A DNA stretch of 64,000 bases. It comes from Metellina segmentata (taxonomy: Eukaryota; Arthropoda; Arachnida; Araneae; Tetragnathidae). The notes beneath the pieces are model-generated. The model saw nothing but the letters and a program-made list of their open reading frames with translations, made no database searches and was not told the origin of the DNA. Positions 59,301-64,000 of this stretch are shown piece after piece. Within the stretch, counting starts at the first letter, position 1. Every line of letters starts with the position of its first letter. The position numbers and the translations under genes were made by a program. The stretch lies in NCBI GenBank assembly GCA_947359465.1, contig OX375873.1, forward strand, positions 41,140,437-41,204,436, read 5' to 3'.

Positions 59301-59919
59301 TTTCACTGATTCATTAAGCGTTTTACAGTCATTGAAACATCCTGATCATGACAGTCATCCCATTGTTTTAGAAACACTGAAAAAAATTTATCATCTTTCA
59401 TCCAAAAATTTTAACTTGTTATTTTGTTGGGTCCCATCTCATGTTGGGATATCTGGAAATGAATTAGTTGACAAAGCCGCCAAATCGGCCGTAAATAATT
59501 TTAATCATACCATTCCTTATCGTGACCTAAAATCTATCATTTACACATTTTTACAAGACAAATGGCAAAACGAATGGAATGAACAAACTGAAAACAAACT
59601 CCATGCTATAAAACCAAATATAACTCTATGGCAGTCACCAGCTTTAAGACGACTGCAGGTAATGCTAACTCGACTCCGTATTGGGCATACGCGTATAACT
59701 CATAGGCACCTCCTCCTCGGAGAAGATCATCCCATTTGTAATTACTGCATTTGCCCACTAACTGTAAAACACATTTTAATAGAGTGTTCTCATTTTAATT
59801 ATCAACGTCTTAAATATTTTAATTCTTATACCTTGACTTTAGAAGACATGGTTGGGGAGAATCCTCATCCAAATATTTTTAGCTTTTTACAGGACATTGG
59901 TTTTATACATCACATATAA
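56361..59919 (+). pseudogene. ORF2 (endonuclease, reverse transcriptase, RNase H) of the I-type element
   Basis: The ATG lies 28 bp after the ORF1 stop. Endonuclease: SWNCRGFRNR, ALQETYL, LGDLNGYHILWGS and SDHYPI (catalytic Asn, Glu, Asp and His). Reverse transcriptase: TPGPDN, YRPIALTSCLCKVLEKM, QSGFRKNRSTIDN and FFDIEKAYDRTW (first catalytic Asp). About 60 codons are lost near 58190, then YVDDLQIS (catalytic pair) follows in another frame. A frameshift near 58575 coincides with a repeated GTGTCTTTTAAAAA. One stop TAA lies at 58897. RNase H: VFTDGSKRA, SEIMAIYKALEYI, FTDSLSVLQSL and VPSHVGISGNELVDKAA. The C-terminal CNYCICPLTVKHILIEC is the CCHC box. Confidence 0.93.
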
Positions 59920-60059
59920 TTTTATGTAGAATTTACTCATTATGTTTTGACTCATCTCATTTCATTATTATATTATGTATCTGATTTTTATCTTGAGTTT
60001 GGCATAATATGTCCCAAGAGGACTCAGTGCCACAAAACCAAATCCAATCCAATCCAATC

Positions 60060-63000
60060 ATATTTAACTCAAATATTTATAAGTACTTACGTGTAACGAA
60101 TTGCACAATTAGGTTTTATCTTCTGATTTCAGCAGTAAAATATTGAAATCCAGCTAATCGGTAACGACGATTATTTACAACTGTTTTGTAACCACTTTAT
60201 ACATTGTGTTTCGAATTTATTTTTATTGGTTCCACTACACACATGAGGTCTAAATCACCACATCTATTGGACGAAAGAATAACAGGAAATATTTAAATTA
60301 ATATTAAATTTTAATAATGATCAGTGGGTGGGAGAAAGGTGAACTCAAGTCTAACCGTAACAACAAGAATTTAATCAACTAGAAAAGGAAGGCATACATG
60401 TTAGCCGCATCCAAGGCGAGATACATTAGTACTCTGACCAGAGATCGAATAAAGCATCGGCGCAAATGTACGCCTTCCTCCTATTTCGGGGAAAATATCG
60501 TTCCGATTTTAAGCAGATTCAGCTGTTATTTGCTGCGAGCAACAGGAAACACGTGCAAACGATTCCAGCGAAATAAACCAAAGAAACTATATAAACATCC
60601 CGTTTGAACGTGTGCTCCAACAAATAATAATACATTTTAACGTAAATAAATAAATGCTCATTATGCGTTTTGAAATATCTTTCATCCAAATCGCTCGCCT
60701 TGATTTCCTACGTTCATATACTTGCCTGATCACAAACTATTTTTGACACTTGGATATTAAATTCGAAGCAAACGAAAATCGAAGCAATATTAAAATTTTT
60801 TTTTCACGAAATGGGTAAAGTTCTGTTACCCAATACTCTTTTGAATGTTTTAAATAGTATTAAGACAAAAATTCTTGCATTACCTCCCAAATAATTCTGC
60901 AAAAGAGGAGTAAAGTGAACTGGCACAGATATAATTTTTCGTAACTTAAAGGAAATCTAAACTTTTAATTATGCTTTGATTCAAGATCTACCAAGTTGTT
61001 CAAAAAGTAAAATTTTTCTGGAAAAACAAACAGTGGTTTTAAAAATAAGCCTAAAATGGGTTAAAAAGGTTTTAAACTTGTAGTTCCAAGTATTAAAACG
61101 AAACTGGAAACCTTGTAGAGACAACAAGGCAAAATGAATTGTCACTGATATCTGAAGTAAATTATGAAATTCAAGTATACGATATTCTACTTCAAATAAG
61201 CGGAGAGCTCTCTTGCAATCACGAAAGATGTACAATTATGAAAACGATACGAGTCATTAAAACTATCTGCTAATCAAGTGCTTGGGCTAATTGACACTAA
61301 TCTTTCTATGTACTAATATAAAATTATATTAACAACGTGAAGAACAATAAATCTAATTTGTAATTTGTAACTAACCAAATTGAGTTCTAGATACAGAAAA
61401 ATTCAAATTTTTTTTTTAATTATATCATATACAGAAAAAAAGCCCTAGGGAATTGAAAACACTTGCATCCACAAAAATAAAAGTCTGAGAAAAATGCATT
61501 TTAAGTTTTGGAAGACATGAAACAAAAACTAATAATGCTTGAAGAGCTCTAATTTTTTAATATAAAATAGGGGTCAATATATCATGACATCCTCATTAAC
61601 CACTGTCCTAAGGCCCTCTCAGTATTTTTGACCTCCCACGAACACTCTTCCTTTAAATCGCCTGTCTAATGTGAAATTACACCTTCGTTTAACTACCGAC
61701 TTCTACTAATGAACTCTCCTGCTAGATCCCCAGATCCAATAGTGTTTCTTTTAATTCGGATCCCTCTGGAGAGTTCGTTGCGAACTATGCGCTTTTTTTC
61801 ATAGGACCCTTAGAATAGGGAGTTCTCACAGCCGTTCCAGACACCGTGTCCTCAACAACCTCCACGCCTGATGATGTTACCAGTTTGTTATTTTAATAAT
61901 AAAGAATTTGCATATAGTTTCTGCCTCTCCATTTGTGGAGCCAGCATTATATTCCACAACAATAGATCATCCCCATCCGGTTGCCTAATTCCATTATTCC
62001 TACTTCATCATGACTGCAAGCTTATAATTTGTTATTATTATTAAACTGTTATGGGTATATCTGACCATTATTCAGATGGGTTTTTTTCCACTAGCGATTA
62101 CAAAAGACAAAACTGAAGCCAAACAACAGAAGAAAAACAATATAACAAAAGGTAACAGAAGAATGTCTATGGTCCCATTTGGTACCTCGCTTCCCAGTAA
62201 AGTTCCCAAAAAGTTGAAGTTTTATTAGATTATATTAATCTAAAAATGTAAAATATATGGTTAATAATCATCTATTTAAAGCAAAGTTGGTAAAATTTCT
62301 TTAAATTTAACATAGTTCTAAATTCAAATAGTAAATTAAAAATCCTTAAATGTACACCAAACCTGTATTTCATCGCTCTCAGTTCAAAAATATGAATTAT
62401 TTCAGTTTGAAATGTGTATTCTTGTTTCAGTTTGAAAATGTGTATTGTGTTAAATATTTGATATGTAGTGTATTGCCAGGATCATAAGATTCGTTACTTT
62501 CCGCAGGTGAAAGTAATGAAAGACAAATGTTTCGAGAAAATAATATGAAAAAGGGTAACCACAAATAAAAACGTTAGAGATGGGTGGAAATTTTTTTTAT
62601 TGAATATGAGGATAATTGAAGTGCATTTCAGAAATATTTTCATGATGGATGCTCAACAAATATTATTGAAAAATAAGGGTGTGAAATAATTCAAGATTAA
62701 TATATTTTCATTGTCATTTAGTTCCTTTCATACGTCCGAAACTTTCCAAGTTCTTCCAAACATCACGAACTTAGACCAGTCAACAGAAGACCCTTTTTCT
62801 CATCAACAACTCACACGTTTAAGTTTAAAATTTGGAGAGGGAGATATAAAGATTGGTGCTAATAGTAATATATAAATAACAACATAGTGAGCTGCAAAAT
62901 TGTCAAAAGGTCTAGTGTCATCCAGTTAGTTCTGATGATGAAAGGACTTCATTCTATTCTGGACTCATTCTTCCTCCTCCTAAATACATTTTCAACCATC

Positions 63001-63270
63001 TCGTGTCTTCTTTCACATCACTAAAACAGACAATAGGTAAAGTTAAAAACATAATTAATTTGATAATCTATTAATACAGTAAACGCATCAACACAAGAAT
63101 CGTAACTTGAAACATTTGTTTGGAAATATTTTCAAGAGTTTGTGTGTAAGAAATTGCATTTATCTTACAAAGCATTGAAAACACAAAACACTTTACATCA
63201 AAATAATTTGAATTGTATATGTCTCTTCTAGGCAAATAGTAATTATTCTAGACACTTCGTGACCAGCACG
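60060..63270. other. No gene seen; one weak exon-like site
   Basis: A/T-rich. Open frames of 69 and 84 codons have no known motif. On the minus strand, near 63020-62935, CTGTTTTAG is followed by a frame reading DVKEDTRWLKMYLGGG to a stop. Its first base and phase match exon 2 of genes A and B, but it has no membrane segment. I note it without calling a gene. Confidence 0.4.
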
Positions 63271-63345
63271 GCGTTGCCCGTGACAGTTCTTTTCATGGTG
63301 TCAGGTGTGACCGCTGCTCGCTAATGCTCGCCAACCCCCGGGGTT
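63250..63345 (+). repeat. Short copy of the 38.7/40.1-kb repeat head
   Basis: CTGCTCGCTAATGCTCGCCA and the following ACCCCCGG resemble the start of the repeats at 38750 and 40147. The rest of that repeat is absent here. Confidence 0.5.
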
Positions 63346-63473
63346 AGCTACATATCCCCATTTGGTTTAGTCGACAAATACACTCCACATGAAACGCAGC
63401 TTCGAAGTAGCAATTATCAACAACGTAAATCAAAATACGCTAGAATCGGAAAACTTAGCACAGCTCCAAAGGC

Positions 63474-63536
63474 TGACGTCAGCGGTCGGAAACAGCAAAA
63501 TTCGTTCGTTCTTCCTTCAAGGTTCGTGTGACGTCA
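63474..63536. promoter_or_regulatory. Two CRE-like palindromes
   Basis: TGACGTCA occurs at 63474-63481 and 63529-63536. This octamer is the perfect binding site of CREB/ATF factors. The 55-bp spacing and the locally higher GC content would suit a promoter, but no gene start could be tied to it. Confidence 0.35.
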
Positions 63537-64000
63537 CATTTCAAAGAAAGAAAGGATTGTGAAAAAAACTTATAAAATTATTTTAAATTTCGGCTAGACA
63601 CAACAAAAGCAAAAATTAGGACGACCTGTGTGCCAAATTTCATTATGTAAGTGCCATAGATTCGTCAGGACACTGCGTAGCGAGGGACAAACACGTCCTT
63701 TTATAATTGTAGACATTATGCACTTGGTGTCAATTAGCAAGCCGCTCCAGGGAAACGAGCGCCCACGTACAAGCCCCAGAATGCCACATGTCTTCAAAAC
63801 CATTATATTTTCAAACAGAACGCCTAACATCATCCACGTGATCGGAAAATAATTTCAATTACCCCATCGTCAGTTTACTCACACGGTTCGCTACACTACA
63901 AAATGTTAACCATTCAAATAGTTTGGACGAGGACGTTTGGATCAAACCAATTTTTCTATTGACGAGATACTTATTAATCTATTCATTGCCATTTTTATGA

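Larger units (their letters stand above)
54719..60055 (+). mobile_element. Nearly full-length I-type non-LTR retrotransposon
   Basis: In order: a GC-richer 5' untranslated region (54719-55047) with ACCGGTACAGGAACCTGTAA, ORF1 (55048-56332), ORF2 (56361-59919) and a short 3' tail ending in repeats of ATCCA (60040-60058) instead of poly(A). RNase H in ORF2 and a short tandem-repeat tail point to the I group rather than jockey. Target duplications were not found. Both ORFs are broken, so the copy is inactive, but all domains remain in place apart from a gap in RT. Confidence 0.88.

Overview
The window looks like AT-rich nuclear DNA of an arthropod, probably a spider. The basis is eukaryotic: introns with GT/AG borders, tRNA-derived SINEs, I-type, jockey-type and CR1-type LINEs, gypsy elements, a Tc1 element and a complete PIF/Harbinger transposon. 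Several of these proteins read like spider transposon proteins I recognise; I ran no search. There are no bacterial operons, CRISPR arrays or rRNA genes. Most of the DNA is transposon remains and old duplications.

Host-like genes: the best candidates are two related small membrane-protein genes on the minus strand, gene A (2633-4379, 230 aa) and gene B (27651-29494, 92 aa). Both have one coding exon for an extramembrane N-terminus, a phase-2 intron and a final exon with the membrane segment(s). Both coding exons open just after a 3' splice site with the same pattern, CAT(C/T)TCAATG. Their 5' and 3' flanks are also related, and a third 5' flank lies at 36330-37250 without a coding part. I do not recognise the family. 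A tandemly duplicated 250-bp unit at 425-925 may hold another membrane-segment exon, on the plus strand.

Layout: 1-9.9 kb, SINEs, tandem duplication, gene A, a very long (TA)n tract. 9.9-14.6 kb, SINE plus hAT remnant, jockey-type pieces, and a Tc1 element (13065-14475) whose empty site survives at about 1178. 15.4-16.5 kb, a SINE split by a hAT MITE, and an unclassified transposon ORF remnant. 17.6-22.3 kb, a decayed gypsy element on the minus strand. 22.5-23.4 kb, a solo LTR. 24.5-26.0 kb, a second gypsy pol remnant with an LTR in it. 27.6-30.7 kb, gene B and its 5' flank. 31-38 kb, mostly old non-coding duplicated DNA. 38.7-43.0 kb, paired repeats, TIR elements and a second SINE-hAT locus carrying a piggyBac-type MITE. 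44.0-44.8 kb, a decayed THAP domain. 45.9-53.1 kb, a 7.2-kb PIF/Harbinger transposon with convergent Myb/SANT-like and DDE transposase genes, itself hit by a SINE, a MITE and a CR1 fragment. 54.7-60.06 kb, a nearly full-length I-type LINE with RNase H. 60.1-64 kb, little recognisable.

How things work together: in the Harbinger element the Myb-like protein and the transposase are the known two-protein partners of this superfamily; the Myb-like gene is open throughout, the transposase has one stop codon. Other coding pieces are broken. All coordinates and splice sites were read by eye.
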